Positions 14,620 to 14,761 of a stretch of DNA of 14,761 nt are shown here, in pieces. The stretch lies in contig JBAWWY010000035.1 in assembly GCA_037144355.1 (NCBI GenBank), positions 1 through 14,761 on the forward strand. The letters run 5' to 3'. Source of the stretch: JBAWWY01 sp037144355 (lineage in GTDB: Bacteria; Bacillota; Clostridia; Peptostreptococcales; Anaerovoracaceae). Position numbers and translations under genes: made by a program. The notes beneath the pieces were generated by a model that searched no databases, was not told the DNA's origin, and saw only the letters and a list, made by a program, of their open reading frames with translations. Each line of letters opens with the position of its first letter. Position 1 is the first letter of the stretch.

Positions 14620-14761
14620 CCTACCTGTTGAACATCAGGGTATTTAATCAAATGTTGGTTTGAAACATCGAAATAAACCTTATCATTTTCTTTTAAATCT
14701 AATGCTATTACTTTCTTGGAAGAAATATCCACGCAAATTTCAATATCTTCGGACAATTTGG
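14616..14761 (-). CDS. ABC transporter ATP-binding protein, C-terminal fragment cut by the window edge
   Basis: An open frame entering from the right edge gives 47 residues (starting KLSEDIEI, ending PDVQQVG) and a TGA at 14618-14616. The segment alternates beta strands (IEICVDI, VIALDL, DKVYFDV), like the C-terminal TOBE region of importer ATPases of the PotA/FbpC/PhnT kind. Its stop overlaps the permease start as ATGA, the usual ATPase-permease arrangement. No catalytic motif lies inside the window, so the call rests on the fold-like pattern and the position. If right, it powers the AEP importer. Confidence 0.65.
   Translation of the reverse strand, partial: KLSEDIEICVDISSKKVIALDLKENDKVYFDVSNQHLIKYPDVQQVG

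Noticed and set aside
1..14761. Mobile elements, CRISPR repeats, tRNA or riboswitches
   Set aside because: No transposase, terminal repeats, regularly spaced identical repeats, tRNA-like cloverleaf or known riboswitch core was seen by eye on either strand. The only periodic signal is the 11-bp PHO-box hexamer pattern.

Overview
The window looks like chromosomal DNA of a low-GC Gram-positive bacterium, probably a clostridial member of the Bacillota. The grounds are strong GGAGG-type ribosome binding sites at most genes, Bacillus-style PHO boxes (TTAACA-like hexamers every 11 bp), a lipoprotein PstS, a copper-amine-oxidase-N ('stalk') domain on a secreted protein, and AT-rich codon use. No genus is claimed. 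Almost everything in it concerns getting, storing or sensing phosphorus. No stretch longer than 300 bases lacks a gene. I see no tRNA, rRNA, CRISPR array, insertion sequence or attachment site.

Left part (1-5810): a PAP2-type membrane phosphatase converges on a leftward pstC-pstA-pstB-phoU operon (high-affinity phosphate ABC transporter plus PhoU). The lipoprotein PstS is not at the head of that operon. It is transcribed divergently, followed by a PhoP/PhoB-type response regulator with no histidine kinase beside it. The 225-bp pstC/pstS gap carries two back-to-back four-repeat PHO boxes, one per strand. A rho-independent terminator closes the rightward unit.

Middle part (5860-8210): a leftward polyphosphate kinase 2 gene with a perfect 13-bp inverted repeat over its promoter region, then a leftward gene for a second PstS-like protein. 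That protein is a fusion of a signal peptide, a stalk domain and a phosphate-binding domain, with no lipobox. It has its own six-repeat PHO box and terminator.

Right part (8264-14761): a leftward operon for 2-aminoethylphosphonate (AEP) use. In transcription order it encodes the C-terminus of an ABC ATPase (cut by the window edge), a fused two-domain permease, PhnW (AEP:pyruvate transaminase), PhnX (phosphonoacetaldehyde hydrolase), a saccharopine-dehydrogenase-like oxidoreductase of unknown substrate, and a PbfA-like PLP lyase probably acting on 1-hydroxy-AEP. The ATPase, permease and PhnW genes overlap, so they are translationally coupled.

Together: under phosphate starvation the response regulator would switch on PstSCAB and the second binding protein. 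The phosphonate operon would import AEP and release phosphate from it. PPK2 would link polyphosphate to nucleotide pools. The least explained part is the saccharopine-dehydrogenase-like enzyme inside the AEP pathway. The stalk-PstS fusion and the divergent PHO-box control region are also notable.
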